Part shown: in pieces, positions 52,659 to 62,305 of the stretch | Layout: each line of letters opens with the position of its first letter | How positions within the stretch are numbered: the stretch's first letter is position 1 | NCBI RefSeq assembly: GCF_024259515.1 | Contig: NZ_JANBWE010000001.1 | Span: 806,001-870,000, forward strand | Length of the DNA stretch: 64,000 nt | From: Salirhabdus salicampi | GTDB taxonomy: Bacteria; Bacillota; Bacilli; Bacillales; Alkalibacillaceae | Direction: 5' to 3' | Notes under the pieces: generated by a model | The model's input: the letters and a program-made list of their open reading frames with translations, nothing else | Database searches by the model: none | Told to the model about the DNA's origin: nothing | Program-made: the position numbers and the translations under genes

Positions 52659-52907
52659 ATGTCAATACCATTAACGGTAGAATGGCGTATTATTACGAGG
52701 GGAAGAGAGCAACGGGTGAATCAGGAAGATAATACGTTTGAAATTGTTTTTGATGGCTATAAACTGTTTCCGTTAGATGAACCTATTGATATCATGCGAC
52801 ACGAAGATTCAGACCAAATAGGAACAGCCAAAGTAAAGAAATTAGCGATGGCTGAACAAAAGACGGTTTGTACGTACCAACTTGTTTCGTTATATAGCGT
52901 AAACTAA
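52659..52907 (+). CDS. DUF2584 family protein
   Basis: 82-residue cytoplasmic protein resembling DUF2584: MSIPLTVEWRIITRGREQRV, then FPLDEPIDIMRHEDSDQIGTAKVKKLA and CTYQLVSLYSV. Beta-rich; function unknown. GGAGG nine bases before the ATG. Confidence 0.75.
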   Translation: MSIPLTVEWRIITRGREQRVNQEDNTFEIVFDGYKLFPLDEPIDIMRHEDSDQIGTAKVKKLAMAEQKTVCTYQLVSLYSVN

Positions 52908-52953
52908 AATGTAGATACATTGAGCATCCCATCGAAGCGTGGTAAACTTTTAC

Positions 52954-52985
52954 CAGACACACTGTTTGTGTCTGTTTTTATTTTG
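52954..52985 (+). terminator. Terminator after the DUF2584 gene
   Basis: CAGACACA / TGTGTCTG with CTGTT loop, then TTTTTATTTT. Confidence 0.85.
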
Positions 52986-53009
52986 TTACGAAAGTAAGAG
53001 GGCGGTTCG

Positions 53010-53675
53010 ATGCAATTACCAAATGATTGGCATGAAATATTGAAAGGTGAATTTCAAAAGTCTTATTTTCAAACGTTAAAATCAACATTAGAAAAAGAAT
53101 ACCGCAATACTACAGTATATCCAAAGGAAGAAGAAGTGTTTCAAGCTTTTCATTATACGGCTTATCACGCTACAAAAGTAGTCTTATTAGGCCAAGATCC
53201 CTATCACGGGTTGAATCAGGCACATGGATTAAGTTTCTCTGTAAGAAAGGGGGAGAAAATTCCTCCTTCATTACGTAATATATATCGGGAGTTACATGAG
53301 GACATAAACTGTCCAATCCCGAATCATGGATGTTTAGTAGATTGGGCGAAAAGAGGGGTATTATTATTAAATACTGTATTAACAGTAAGGGCTCATGAAG
53401 CGAATTCACACCAAAAAATAGGGTGGGATTTATTTACGAACGAAGTGATTCGTTTGTTAAATGAGCGAGATAAGCCAGTCGTTTTTATCTTATGGGGGAG
53501 GCAAGCCCAACAAAAGAAAGGGATGATTCACAATCATCACCATTTGATTATTGAGGCACCTCATCCAAGTCCGTTGTCTGCCCGACGAGGCTTTTTCGGT
53601 AGTCGTCCGTTCTCTAAAACAAATAATTATTTGCAATCAATAGGGGAACCAACGATAGATTGGGAAATTTCGTGA
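53010..53675 (+). CDS. ung: Uracil-DNA glycosylase
   Basis: 221-residue family 1 UDG that excises uracil from DNA. Active-site motif [22 protein letters not shown] (catalytic Asp), [17 protein letters not shown] and the His loop [28 protein letters not shown] precedes the ATG. Full length. Confidence 0.96.
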   Translation: MQLPNDWHEILKGEFQKSYFQTLKSTLEKEYRNTTVYPKEEEVFQAFHYTAYHATKVVLLGQDPYHGLNQAHGLSFSVRKGEKIPPSLRNIYRELHEDINCPIPNHGCLVDWAKRGVLLLNTVLTVRAHEANSHQKIGWDLFTNEVIRLLNERDKPVVFILWGRQAQQKKGMIHNHHHLIIEAPHPSPLSARRGFFGSRPFSKTNNYLQSIGEPTIDWEIS

Positions 53676-53766
53676 TATGTACAAAATTTACATATAACCG
53701 CCTACACTTTTCTAACCGTTGTATCGTACAGTAAAGTAGCATACGTGTGAAAAGGAGGTTATGATC

Positions 53767-54333
53767 TTGCCCCCAAGTCGAATGAGAAACAGTCCATTTC
53801 CTATGGGAAATCATCGGCAAGCCCCAATGCGGCCACCGAGAGGACATTCACCGCACAACCCATTTCAGTTCCAGCCTATGCATCAACGTCGCCCAATCGG
53901 ACCGAAGCAAGGTGGAGGGTTACTTCAACAACTGATGCAACGGTTTTCAAGTCAAGGTGGTATGAATCATCCAGGTGCTGGTGGACACATGGGGCCGGGT
54001 ATGTACGGTCCAGGTGGAATTGATGGAATTATGAAAAATGCCCAACAGGCGATTAATTTGGCCCAACAAACGATTCCGATGATTCAACAGTATGGTCCGA
54101 TGGTAAAAAATTTACCGACTATGGTGAAAATGTGGAAAATGTTAAATGATACAACTGAAGAATCGGTGGAAGAGAGTGAAAATTTTTCAAAAGAAATAGA
54201 TGATGAAAGTAGTTTCAAAGATAGTGTAGAAAGTTCATATGATTTAGAACAGTTTTTACTAGACGAAGATTACGAAATAAAAACAAAAAGAAAGCAACGG
54301 GAAGGAATATCGAAACCGAAATTATATGTATAA
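53767..54333 (+). CDS. YqfQ/VrrA-like protein
   Basis: 188-residue low-complexity protein: N-terminal Pro/His/Gln/Gly/Met-rich region (about 1-90), a central helical MKNAQQAINLAQQTIPMIQQYGPMVKNLPTM segment typical of the YqfQ/VrrA family, and an acidic then basic C-terminal tail. The TTG at 53767 is eight bases after AGGAGG; the ATG at 53761 is only two bases away. Probably a spore or surface structural protein; function unproven. Confidence 0.75.
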   Translation: MPPSRMRNSPFPMGNHRQAPMRPPRGHSPHNPFQFQPMHQRRPIGPKQGGGLLQQLMQRFSSQGGMNHPGAGGHMGPGMYGPGGIDGIMKNAQQAINLAQQTIPMIQQYGPMVKNLPTMVKMWKMLNDTTEESVEESENFSKEIDDESSFKDSVESSYDLEQFLLDEDYEIKTKRKQREGISKPKLYV

Positions 54334-54362
54334 TATAAGCAGAAGAAGAGGGGGTAATAAAT

Positions 54363-55325
54363 ATGGCAAATGAAACTTATGCAACAGCAACCTTTGCGGG
54401 AGGCTGTTTTTGGTGTTTAGTTGAGCCTTTTGAAACTCGTCCAGGAATTAAAAGAGTGGTGTCAGGTTACACAGGCGGCCGTACAAAGAATCCAACCTAC
54501 GAGGAAGTTATAACACAAGATACAGGTCATTATGAAGCTGTGCAAATTACGTACGACCCGAATGTCTTTTCATATGATGAGTTACTTGCTATATATTGGC
54601 GCCTCATAGATCCAACTGATCCAGGTGGGCAGTTTCACGATCGGGGCCCGTCATATGAAACGGCTATTTTTTATTATGATGATGAACAAAAACAAAAAGC
54701 TGAGGAATCAAAAGAGCAGTTAGAGAAAAGCGGAAAGTTTTCGAAACCAATTGTAACGAAAATATTGCCAGCGTCTACGTTTTACCCAGCAGAAGAATAT
54801 CACCAACAATATTACCAAAAACAGCCTTTACACTATAAAATGTATAAAAAAGGATCAGGTCGTGAAGCGTTTATTGAACAACATTGGAACACGGAAGATG
54901 AAAAAGAAAAACTAAAAGACAAATTATCACCGATGCAATATAACGTAACCCAGGAGAATGGCACTGAGCCTCCATTTCAAAACGAGTTTTGGAATCATGA
55001 GGAAGAGGGGATTTACGTAGATATTGTATCGGGTGAACCTCTGTTTTCATCTCGGGATAAATATGACGCTGGGTGCGGGTGGCCAAGCTTCACAAAACCA
55101 ATACAACTTGAACAAATCGTTGAAAAGTTTGATGATTCGTATGGAATGCGTCGCACAGAAGTTCGCAGCTCTGTAGCGGATAGTCATTTAGGTCATGTGT
55201 TTGAGGACGGTCCTGTAGAACATGGAGGACTGCGCTATTGTATTAACTCTGCAGCTTTAAAGTTTATTCCAAAAGATGAAATGGCGGAGAAAGGATATGA
55301 AAAATACTTAGTACTATTTCAATAA
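54363..55325 (+). CDS. msrAB: Bifunctional methionine sulfoxide reductase MsrA-MsrB
   Basis: 320-residue fusion. MsrA (about 1-160) has FAGGCFWCL (catalytic Cys) and [12 protein letters not shown]; MsrB (about 180-320) has [37 protein letters not shown] and [11 protein letters not shown] with catalytic Cys. It repairs S- and R-methionine sulfoxides. The CxxC zinc pairs of many MsrBs are not present, as in B. subtilis MsrB. B. subtilis has two separate genes. Confidence 0.94.
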   Translation: MANETYATATFAGGCFWCLVEPFETRPGIKRVVSGYTGGRTKNPTYEEVITQDTGHYEAVQITYDPNVFSYDELLAIYWRLIDPTDPGGQFHDRGPSYETAIFYYDDEQKQKAEESKEQLEKSGKFSKPIVTKILPASTFYPAEEYHQQYYQKQPLHYKMYKKGSGREAFIEQHWNTEDEKEKLKDKLSPMQYNVTQENGTEPPFQNEFWNHEEEGIYVDIVSGEPLFSSRDKYDAGCGWPSFTKPIQLEQIVEKFDDSYGMRRTEVRSSVADSHLGHVFEDGPVEHGGLRYCINSAALKFIPKDEMAEKGYEKYLVLFQ

Positions 55326-55330
55326 ATAGG

Positions 55331-55362
55331 GGCTTCAACATTACGTTGAAGCCTTCTTTTTA
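55331..55362. terminator. Bidirectional terminator msrAB / acetyltransferase
   Basis: GGCTTCAAC / GTTGAAGCC, ATTAC loop, then TTCTTTTTAT; between convergent genes. Confidence 0.82.
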
Positions 55363-56025
55363 TGAAAAAGGGTTTTTCCATTCCATTAATAATCCATAGT
55401 GACAAGATTCCTCGTCCTCTAAATAATTCGGAACTGGTGCGACTGGTGTACGTCCGCATTTAAGTAAAAAAGTGATGACTTGGTCATAAATGTTCCCTGC
55501 GACAACTTCTTCAACGTACTGTGATGCATTGAGTGAATTTACATATTTGTGGTAATTCGGCATTCGTCCACCACCAAGTAAGCGCTCTAGTCGAAGATGA
55601 ACAACAACTTCATACATAGATTGCATTAAGTGTTTCCCCAATCCTAATGAACGAAATCGTGGAGATATACAAATGTCTACAACATATAACGTGTTTCCAT
55701 TAGGATTATGATTTCGTATGTAACCATTGTCGGTGATTTCTTCCCATGTATGTTCCAAATGATGCATATCAAATTCAACCATAAGTCCCGTCATAGATCC
55801 GACGATTTGTCCATCAATCTCTATACATAGAGCACCATCAGAGAATTGTTTCACATGGTTGTTTAATTGATCTTCATTCCACCATAAATCAGATGGAAAT
55901 GGTGGGGGAAAAGCCTCTTTCTGCACTTGGATGAGTGCTGGAAAATCATTGATTGTATAATTGCGAATGAGCGCCTTTTTAGGTTTTTTGTTTTGTTTAT
56001 CAAACACATAAAATTCCTTGTACAT
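55360..56025 (-). CDS. GNAT-family N-acetyltransferase
   Basis: 221-residue acetyltransferase: IRNYTINDFPALIQVQKEAFPPPFP (strand 1/helix 1), VVDICISPRFRSLGLGKHLMQSMYE (acetyl-CoA Q/RxxGxG/A loop as RSLGLG) and GGGRMPNYHKYVN. The substrate is unknown. ATG 56025 has GGAGG six bases upstream; an ATG at 56031 directly abuts that site and is less likely. Confidence 0.85.
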   Translation of the reverse strand: MYKEFYVFDKQNKKPKKALIRNYTINDFPALIQVQKEAFPPPFPSDLWWNEDQLNNHVKQFSDGALCIEIDGQIVGSMTGLMVEFDMHHLEHTWEEITDNGYIRNHNPNGNTLYVVDICISPRFRSLGLGKHLMQSMYEVVVHLRLERLLGGGRMPNYHKYVNSLNASQYVEEVVAGNIYDQVITFLLKCGRTPVAPVPNYLEDEESCHYGLLMEWKNPFS

Positions 56026-56140
56026 AAACATCCTCCTGAACAAGATAGTTTATAAGTTATACATTGTTCGGTATAATCTAAGATTATCGAAAAGTCATCA
56101 ATTTTGCACTAAATTTATTTGATTGAAAGAGGTAATGTTT

Positions 56141-57229
56141 GTGTCATCATATATATTTCGCTTGTGCGTGTCCTTACTGTTAGGACTTATCGGTGGGGGA
56201 ATATTTTACGTTTTATCTTTTCCTTTACCGTGGATATTGGGCCCGCTTTTCCTTTTAATTATTTATAAAGCATTTTCCGGAAAAACAGCAACTTCTTTAA
56301 GGTTACGCAATGTTAGTTTTGTATTATTAGGTATTCAAATCGGAACAACGTTTACGCATAATACTTTATCTATTGTAACACCGTATATTATACCGTATTT
56401 GCTGTTGGCGTTATTTTTGATTGTCATCAGTCTTGTCAGCGCATATATTTTATTACGAAAAACAACCATGGATATGGCTACCAATATGTTAGGTGCAGTA
56501 CCAGGCGGACTATCGGCAATGATTGCCCTCAGCGAAGAGATGGATGGAAACACAGTCTATGTAACAATTTCGCATACGATTCGTTTATTAGCAGTGTTAT
56601 TTATCGTCCCATTTTCGGCCATTCATTTTTTTGCGAATCACCAACCAACAACTAGCGGAGGTTACACGATATCAATTGAGCAAGGCCCGTTGTTTACCGT
56701 TCTTCTATACTTTCTGTTCTTTTGGATCGCGAAGTTGTGCAGTATGAAGGTGCCAGCTAGTTTTGTTATTATTCCGATGCTATGCACGGCCTTTTTTCAA
56801 ATGAATGATATCCCACTGTTTCATTTACCAGCGCCTTTTTTCATTGGTTCCCAAATTATTTTAGGAGTTTATTTAGGGAATACCGTATCAATTGAAGCGC
56901 TTCGTAATGTAGGAAAATACGGACTCCTTTCTACAATTCTGGCGATTATGTTGATTGTCTTGTCTTTTGGCTTAGGGTATTTGTTTCATGTTATAACATC
57001 CATGGACATGGCCACAGCGATGTTAAGTGTAGCACCAGGCGGTTTAGTCGAGATGGCGTTAACTGCTCAAGATGTGGGAGGGGACCCTTCCGTCGTAAGT
57101 TCATTACAAGCGATACGGTTATTACTGGTAGTCGTCGTATTACCTTTCGCTTTAAAGATTTTTATACCGAAATTTCAACGGAAATATAGAAAAAAGTTGA
57201 GGTCGAACAATGTTTACGATAAAAACTAG
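56141..57229 (+). CDS. AbrB-family membrane protein (putative ammonia-monooxygenase-like)
   Basis: About 362-residue membrane protein with two homologous halves of the AbrB duplication, each with a glycine-rich PWILGP- or GAVPGG/SVAPGG-type motif (MATNMLGAVPGGLSAMIALSEE and MATAMLSVAPGGLVEMALTAQD). About ten helices. Despite database names it is not a known transcription regulator. GTG 56141 is eight bases after AGAGGT; TTG 56123 and ATG 56135 are alternatives. Confidence 0.85.
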   Translation: MSSYIFRLCVSLLLGLIGGGIFYVLSFPLPWILGPLFLLIIYKAFSGKTATSLRLRNVSFVLLGIQIGTTFTHNTLSIVTPYIIPYLLLALFLIVISLVSAYILLRKTTMDMATNMLGAVPGGLSAMIALSEEMDGNTVYVTISHTIRLLAVLFIVPFSAIHFFANHQPTTSGGYTISIEQGPLFTVLLYFLFFWIAKLCSMKVPASFVIIPMLCTAFFQMNDIPLFHLPAPFFIGSQIILGVYLGNTVSIEALRNVGKYGLLSTILAIMLIVLSFGLGYLFHVITSMDMATAMLSVAPGGLVEMALTAQDVGGDPSVVSSLQAIRLLLVVVVLPFALKIFIPKFQRKYRKKLRSNNVYDKN

Positions 57230-57405
57230 TGAAGGAAGTGTATACGACCGTGTAATGATAAAACCTGTCGAAGGAATAAGGGTAAGGGGGCAAAGGGAAG
57301 GTATAAGAAAGTGCTAATCCTATGGTGGTTGATAAATATTATGAAAAAATATAAGATAACGATATATACATTTTAAAATGTTGGATGATATAAGGGAGTG
57401 TAATG

Positions 57406-57612
57406 ATGATACATAAGACGTGGAATGATGCAAAAACGATAAAACAAATTAAATGTATTCATACAAATGCAAAAAAATATGTTGTGAAAAATGTGCTAAC
57501 AGAAGGCAAAATTTATGATGTGAAAAATGAAACAGAAGAATTTTATTTTGTCATTGATAATACGGGCAAAATGGGCGGGTTTTTAAAAGACTACTTTGAA
57601 GAAGTGAATTAA
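57406..57612 (+). CDS. DUF6501 family protein
   Basis: 68-residue small beta-rich protein: MIHKTWNDAKTIKQIKCIHT, YDVKNETEEFYFVIDNTGK and GGFLKDYFEEV. It matches the DUF6501 family as I remember it. The second ATG (57406) has GGGAG seven bases upstream. The 173 bp upstream (57230-57402) shows nothing recognisable. Confidence 0.7.
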   Translation: MIHKTWNDAKTIKQIKCIHTNAKKYVVKNVLTEGKIYDVKNETEEFYFVIDNTGKMGGFLKDYFEEVN

Positions 57613-57617
57613 TGGAA

Positions 57618-57652
57618 GTAAGTCCTATCCTTTGTGGTAGGATTCTTTTTTT
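57618..57652 (+). terminator. Terminator of the DUF6501 gene
   Basis: AGTCCTATC (57621-57629) pairs with GGTAGGATT (two G-T pairs), then CTTTTTTT. Confidence 0.72.
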
Positions 57653-57666
57653 AGGAGGCATAACGA

Positions 57667-58380
57667 TTGTTTATACCATTTCAAGATCAGTTATATGAGA
57701 CAGTCTTTATAGAACGGGTTAATCGGTTTATTTTGTCTTGTAAATTATCCAGTAACGGAGAAGTCATTACTGTTCATTTACCAGATCCAGGACGATTAAA
57801 GGAACTACTTGTCAAGGGGAATATTGTGTATGTGTCTTACCATGAAGTCCCCCATCGAAAAACGAAATGGACAGCCCAACTAGTTAAGAAACGGGATGCT
57901 GATAGACTTGTCTCACTCCGGTCTACATTACCAAATGGATTAATAGAAGAAGCGTTAAAACAAAAGAAATTACCTGAATTTGAACCATATTCTTTTGTTC
58001 AGCGGGAGTTTACCTATGGCGGCTCAAGGTGGGATTTTCTGTTAGAAAACAATAAAGCGCCATATTTGTTAGAGGTAAAAAGTGTTACAATGGAAAAGGA
58101 TGGGAAAGGTTACTTCCCTGACGCCCCAACGAAAAGGGGTACAAAACATGTCAAACATCTAACGAAAATTACTCGAGAAGGGATATATAAGACAGGCATA
58201 TTGTTTGTATGTCAACGAAGTGACATTGATGAAGTACGTGTAGCTGATTGGATTGATTTACAATTTGCAGAAGCACTAGGGCAGGCTAGGGAAACAGGTG
58301 TCGATGTATATGCCCGTAGTTGTTATATATCACTAGAAGGAATTACGTTGAATCAACCTGTACCTGTCCAATTAACTTAA
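57667..58380 (+). CDS. sfsA: SfsA family protein (DNA/RNA nuclease SfsA)
   Basis: 237-residue SfsA: an N-terminal OB-like domain (FIERVNRFILSC, HLPDPGRLKELL) and a PD-(D/E)xK-like C-terminal domain (YGGSRWDFLLE and LLEVKSVTMEKDGKGYFPDAPTKRGTKH). Historically linked to sugar fermentation. Start TTG with AGGAGG eight bases upstream. Confidence 0.92.
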   Translation: MFIPFQDQLYETVFIERVNRFILSCKLSSNGEVITVHLPDPGRLKELLVKGNIVYVSYHEVPHRKTKWTAQLVKKRDADRLVSLRSTLPNGLIEEALKQKKLPEFEPYSFVQREFTYGGSRWDFLLENNKAPYLLEVKSVTMEKDGKGYFPDAPTKRGTKHVKHLTKITREGIYKTGILFVCQRSDIDEVRVADWIDLQFAEALGQARETGVDVYARSCYISLEGITLNQPVPVQLT

Positions 58381-58399
58381 TGCGAAGGAGAGGATGGGC

Positions 58400-58765
58400 A
58401 TGTATCAATTTTCAGGTATTGATCATGTACAATTAGCGGCGCCAAAAGGGTGTGAGCTGGAGGCGAAACGTTTTTTTCAAGGGGTACTTGGTATGGAAGA
58501 AATCGAAAAACCTACAGAACTTCAGAAGAATGGAGGGATTTGGTTTCGTTGTGGTCATCAGCAGTTACATATAGGGGTGGAAGATCCATTTCAACCGGCA
58601 AAAAAGGCACACCCTGCATTTTATGTGAAAGACTTACAATCGCTTAGAGCACATATAAAAAAGCAAAATGTAGACGTGATTGACGATAATCGTTTACCTG
58701 GTTATAACCGCTTTTATATTTATGACCCATTTGGTAATCGGATGGAGTTCCTAGAAAAAAAGTGA
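58400..58765 (+). CDS. VOC (glyoxalase/bleomycin-resistance fold) family protein
   Basis: 121-residue single VOC module: FSGIDHVQLAAPKGCE (metal His), FFQGVLGMEEI, GIWFRCGHQQLHIGVEDPF, and YIYDPFGNRMEFLEKK (metal Glu). Reaction unknown. ATG 58400 is nine bases from GGAG. Its last codons and stop are part of an inverted repeat with 60934-60948 on the far side of accessory island 2. Confidence 0.87.
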   Translation: MYQFSGIDHVQLAAPKGCELEAKRFFQGVLGMEEIEKPTELQKNGGIWFRCGHQQLHIGVEDPFQPAKKAHPAFYVKDLQSLRAHIKKQNVDVIDDNRLPGYNRFYIYDPFGNRMEFLEKK

Positions 58766-58782
58766 GAGTAACTAAACTTAAG

Positions 58783-59031
58783 TAGTTCTGTTTCGGTGGA
58801 GAAACATACGAAATAGCAGCCTAATTAGCAGACCAAATCGCATATGATTTGGTCTGGTCTTTTTTCCTTGTATACCACGATTATTAGATTTTAACATGTT
58901 AATTATCATACGAAATCGCACCCCAAATAGCATAATGACAATGGCTGTTGTCAATGTGCATTTCCTATGTGAATTTGAATGTTATTTGCGATGCTGATTT
59001 TTTAAATCCAAGAAGGTAATTGTTATTTTAT
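58783..59031 (+). repeat. R1 left-end repeat of accessory island 2
   Basis: Second copy of R1 (see 14430-14665). TAGTTCTGTTTCGGTGG then AGAAAC, the palindrome AGACCAAATC / GATTTGGTCT (58830-58855) followed by GGTCTTTTTT, and AAATAGCATAATGACAAT. The outermost bases are an inverted repeat of 60901-60923. An extra 12 bp (CTAATTAG region) precede the palindrome compared with copy 1. Confidence 0.85.
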
Positions 59032-59050
59032 GTTAAAATAAATGTAGAGT

Positions 59051-59100
59051 TTGTGAAGGAACGCACTTAAACTAACGGGGCAGTAATGTGGAATAAGAAA
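59051..59100 (+). repeat. Repeat site F
   Basis: ACTTAAACTAACGGGGC then AGTAATGTGGAATAAGAAA, 20 bp after R1b. TTTGTGAAGGAACG before it is shared with site G (TTTGTGAAAGAATG). Downstream, TGCGTGATA and TACTGCGCA form a weak hairpin. The remaining 59101-59370 holds CCCCCCTT / AAGGGGGG (59231-59256, terminator-like) and no gene I can support. Confidence 0.8.
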
Positions 59101-59370
59101 GTCGTCATTCTTTAATGCGTGATAGACACATACTGCGCAACAAAGACCTTCACTTCAAAGGATTTTGTGAATGTATGTATCTAAAGTAAAGGAGCACAGT
59201 GGAGTTGAATAAGGTTTTAACCGTTAATATCCCCCCTTATGAATAAAGAAGGGGGGTTTATAAATACTTGTTTATGCTTCTCAAATAACAACTCCAACAG
59301 TCAGAACCCGGCAAGTGCAATACTTCACGTTAGTTTCTCAAAAACATTCTTGTTCATTTACAGGTACCTA

Positions 59371-60375
59371 TTATTTATCTTTTGCAATTTCTTTTCTATT
59401 TGGGGCAAGTGGTGGCTGTTCTAACCACTTGTTTTTGGTCATAAGGTTAAACCACTCTTTTGTGACCATTAGGTTTTGTAATATGATTTTTTCATAATTC
59501 ATAAGAAGGTCTGTTCGCATAGCAGATGCAAGTCCCGTTCCATGATAAGCTTGTGATGTTTGCAATAAAAATCCAATGTGATATAGCATCAACTTATCTG
59601 AAAAAGGAGCTTCTTGAGAAATGGTCACTTCTGTTTCCCAAGACATAGGAACGGGCAAATTATCTTGATGTAGGATTTTTCCTAATGACTGAATTTGCTG
59701 ATCAGAAGTTTGTTGTGCCGACTGTAAAAATCTTCTTACTTCTTTAGATTGAGCCACTTGGCTAAATGCAATCGAAAGGGTTTTCTCCATAATCTTTTTT
59801 TTCATATTAAAAGAAAGTGAGATAATTTCTGTTGCTGCTATAGGTCGTTGATCTCCCAAAAAGCCATCTAAAAATTGTTGACCTAATACAAATTCAGGAT
59901 TTTTTTCAGGATAAAAATAAGGATCTCTTTGGAAGTGTCCTTTTTCTAGAAGAAGTTCAATGGTTTGATGATACATTCTCTTGCCGTCATTATCACAAGA
60001 ATCATAAAAATCTCTTAAATCCTTTCTTACAGAGGAACTAAGAGATGTTGTATGTCCTAGCAAGCCATGAAGGGTCATAATGTGTAAATAGTGTAAACAA
60101 AATATGTCCGAAAATAACCTTTTGGTTCCTTTATTGAGGTCTGAGTCAGTAAATCCAATTGGAACTGGAAATCCTTCGTTTTCAATGAACGTTGTAATCT
60201 GTTCTTTTTGACTAGAAAATGTCTTTATGGCATCTTCAAAAAGCGCCTTGATTTTTTCATCTTCTATGATCGATAACATATACTTGTTTACAATATCAAC
60301 CATTGTTCCATTTATATATTGTCCCCACAAAGTTCCTATCTCGGCAGATGTGAGCTTTAAATTTTCTTTATCCAT
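59371..60375 (-). CDS. DUF3231 family protein (island cargo)
   Basis: 334-residue protein with two DUF3231 repeats, each a predicted four-helix bundle (about 1-165 and 175-330; LTSAEIGTLWGQYINGTM, then IAATEIISLSFNMKKKIM). The family is common in spore formers, related to CotF-like/ferritin-like proteins, function unknown. GAGGTGAT precedes the ATG. It is the only intact gene of island 2 and is on the minus strand, opposite to the repeat sites. Upstream 60376-60635 has a hairpin near 60455-60487 and no gene. Confidence 0.85.
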   Translation of the reverse strand: MDKENLKLTSAEIGTLWGQYINGTMVDIVNKYMLSIIEDEKIKALFEDAIKTFSSQKEQITTFIENEGFPVPIGFTDSDLNKGTKRLFSDIFCLHYLHIMTLHGLLGHTTSLSSSVRKDLRDFYDSCDNDGKRMYHQTIELLLEKGHFQRDPYFYPEKNPEFVLGQQFLDGFLGDQRPIAATEIISLSFNMKKKIMEKTLSIAFSQVAQSKEVRRFLQSAQQTSDQQIQSLGKILHQDNLPVPMSWETEVTISQEAPFSDKLMLYHIGFLLQTSQAYHGTGLASAMRTDLLMNYEKIILQNLMVTKEWFNLMTKNKWLEQPPLAPNRKEIAKDK

Positions 60376-60635
60376 GTAATCACCTCATGCTCATATTTCC
60401 CTTCAAATTGGTATTTATAAGTATTGATTGTTCCATTTCTTTATTAACAAGACAAAAAAGAGACACCTCTTTGGAGGGAGGAGTCTCGGAAGGAATGATA
60501 TATCTATTAAAAGAAAATGAGTTATTTTTAATATATGCTATGTGCAAATAAAAAAAACAGTCGTATCAATTAGGTGAATAAAGTAATTTTTATGTATAGT
60601 TCAATATTAAAATAATTTAAGATTGAATTTGTTAT

Positions 60636-60706
60636 TTCAAACAAGGGGGCTAATGTTGAAGAAGAACAAGAGATCATTTGCTACGCAGTACAAAGATACT
60701 GCGCAT
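60636..60706 (+). repeat. Repeat site I (degenerate) with hairpin
   Basis: TTCAAACAAGGGGGCTAATG then TTGAAGAAGAAC, followed by hairpin ACGCAGTA / TACTGCGC (60683-60704). ATACTGCGCA is also found after site F. Confidence 0.55.
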
Positions 60707-60730
60707 TCAAATAACATCAATCTAACTAAC

Positions 60731-60927
60731 TTTGTGAAAGAATGTACTTAAAGTAACGGGGGCGTTAGTTGAACAAGACAATATAAAAAATAAAACGCTT
60801 GAGTTATTTTTACCCAAGCGTTTTTGTTTACTATTTATAATGTTATTTATGGTGCTAAAAGTAGTGTGTTTTAATATGTCATATCATTTGTCATTTTAGA
60901 TTTTCTCCACAGTATCGGAACTACTTA
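60731..60927 (+). repeat. R2 right-end repeat of island 2 (includes site G)
   Basis: Site G (ACTTAAAGTAACGGGGGC, GTTAGTTGAACAAGAC), hairpin AAAACGCTTG / CAAGCGTTTT (60792-60825) with T runs on both strands, tail TATAATGTTATTT and TTTTCTCCAC + GTATCGGAACTA. It aligns with 17881-18066. The stem sequence differs partly from copy 1 while staying mostly paired. Confidence 0.85.
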
Positions 60928-60948
60928 AACTAAACTACTCTCACTTTT

Positions 60949-62130
60949 TTATGACATATATAAACTAGCTAAAAATATGTTGCAGCATTCCTCGTAAACA
61001 GAAGGGAACTGGGAATGGGGAAGTGGACTAATACCTTTTCCCAGCTCAATCGTAAACCCTGGTTGTTCATATTGTTGAATATACCAATCTTTAAATCCTG
61101 CGTGACTGTCAACCGTTTGCACTGGTGTATACCCACTCACCCGTCCGTATTCATTGACGATTGTTTCGGCTATGACAGGCTCCTTTTCATCATATCCCCA
61201 ATAAATTACTTTTCCTTGCGTATGAAAGGCAAGGACTTGGTGGAAATTCTCTTTTTCTACTAGATCGGCCATAGCTTTTGCTTCTGGTTCACATAGCGGT
61301 TTTTCCCCGGGAAAGTTTCGTGGTGCGGGATGCTTTACTTTCCGATCTTTCTCAACTTTCCACTTTGCAGGAAATTGATTGTTTAAGTCGACACCATTAA
61401 TATTCGCTTTCCAACTACTAAAGTTTGTATGACCTTCATTAATATTTACCGCTTGCTCTTTAAAGTATGGGTCATGAGGTGGACCATTCAAAACAAGGTC
61501 AACACCATCTGGGTTAACCATTGGAACTACGGACAACGTTACATTTTCATAAAACTTCGATACATCAAGATCGTTCATCTTTTCTTCGTTAGTAAGAGCG
61601 AGTAGATAATCGTTCAGTGCAGTCATTATAGCTGCCGACGTAATCCATTCATTAGCGTGAAATGCTCCGTTCAAGTGTATTTTCTTTGGCCCCCTTCCAA
61701 TTTTTATTTCAAAAATACTCTTTCCCATAACACTTGTGCCAATCTGTTCAATATGTATAAACGGAAAAATTGAAGTCAATAAATCGAGATCGGTTACTAA
61801 TTGATGATAATCATAATGGTGCTGGTTTTTAACCGTTTTTGTACGTATACGAAATGGCAATGACCATGTAGATCCTGGGTTAATCGCTTGATTTTGATTA
61901 ACAAATCTTAATATGTGTAAAGGGATATTTGCTTTATGACTTATGGAATGTTCGGTTTCTCCGCTTTTGATGATGTGTGTGTTGTTAAGGTATCCAGGGA
62001 TAGATATGGATTCGCCCCCTTGTAACTCTGATGGTACATATCGATTAGCATCTTGTAACAAATGAAATGGAATATTGAATTTCTTACTTAACTGAAATAA
62101 CGTTTCACCATGTGATGCAATTAACTTCAT
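60949..62130 (-). CDS. LysM-M14 peptidoglycan endopeptidase (gamma-D-Glu-mDAP peptidase I-like)
   Basis: 393-residue enzyme with two N-terminal LysM motifs (about 1-45 and 49-95) and an M14 zinc carboxypeptidase domain: Zn ligands in HLNGAFHANEWITSA (HxxE) and VLAFHTQGK, and catalytic Glu in GFTIELGKG. It resembles endopeptidase I of Lysinibacillus sphaericus, which cleaves gamma-D-Glu-mDAP in spore or vegetative murein. ATG 62130 with GGGAG nine bases upstream. No signal peptide, as in that enzyme. Confidence 0.9.
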   Translation of the reverse strand: MKLIASHGETLFQLSKKFNIPFHLLQDANRYVPSELQGGESISIPGYLNNTHIIKSGETEHSISHKANIPLHILRFVNQNQAINPGSTWSLPFRIRTKTVKNQHHYDYHQLVTDLDLLTSIFPFIHIEQIGTSVMGKSIFEIKIGRGPKKIHLNGAFHANEWITSAAIMTALNDYLLALTNEEKMNDLDVSKFYENVTLSVVPMVNPDGVDLVLNGPPHDPYFKEQAVNINEGHTNFSSWKANINGVDLNNQFPAKWKVEKDRKVKHPAPRNFPGEKPLCEPEAKAMADLVEKENFHQVLAFHTQGKVIYWGYDEKEPVIAETIVNEYGRVSGYTPVQTVDSHAGFKDWYIQQYEQPGFTIELGKGISPLPHSQFPSVYEECCNIFLASLYMS

Positions 62131-62305
62131 GAACAAACACTCCCATTTCGTTTGTTTTTCGAATAAATATATGAGGTTACCTTACATTTTATTGTTAGAA
62201 CCTTTAAAATTATCTGTTAAAAATATAAAAAAAAAGGGTTTTTCTATGCCTATCTCTAATAATATATAGTTAGAAAAGAATTTTACTAAGGAGGGGCTTT
62301 TATTT

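Noticed and set aside
59239-59497. Two short plus-strand frames opposite the DUF3231 gene
   Set aside because: They are largely shadows of the DUF3231 coding strand, lack ribosome-binding sites and resemble no protein.
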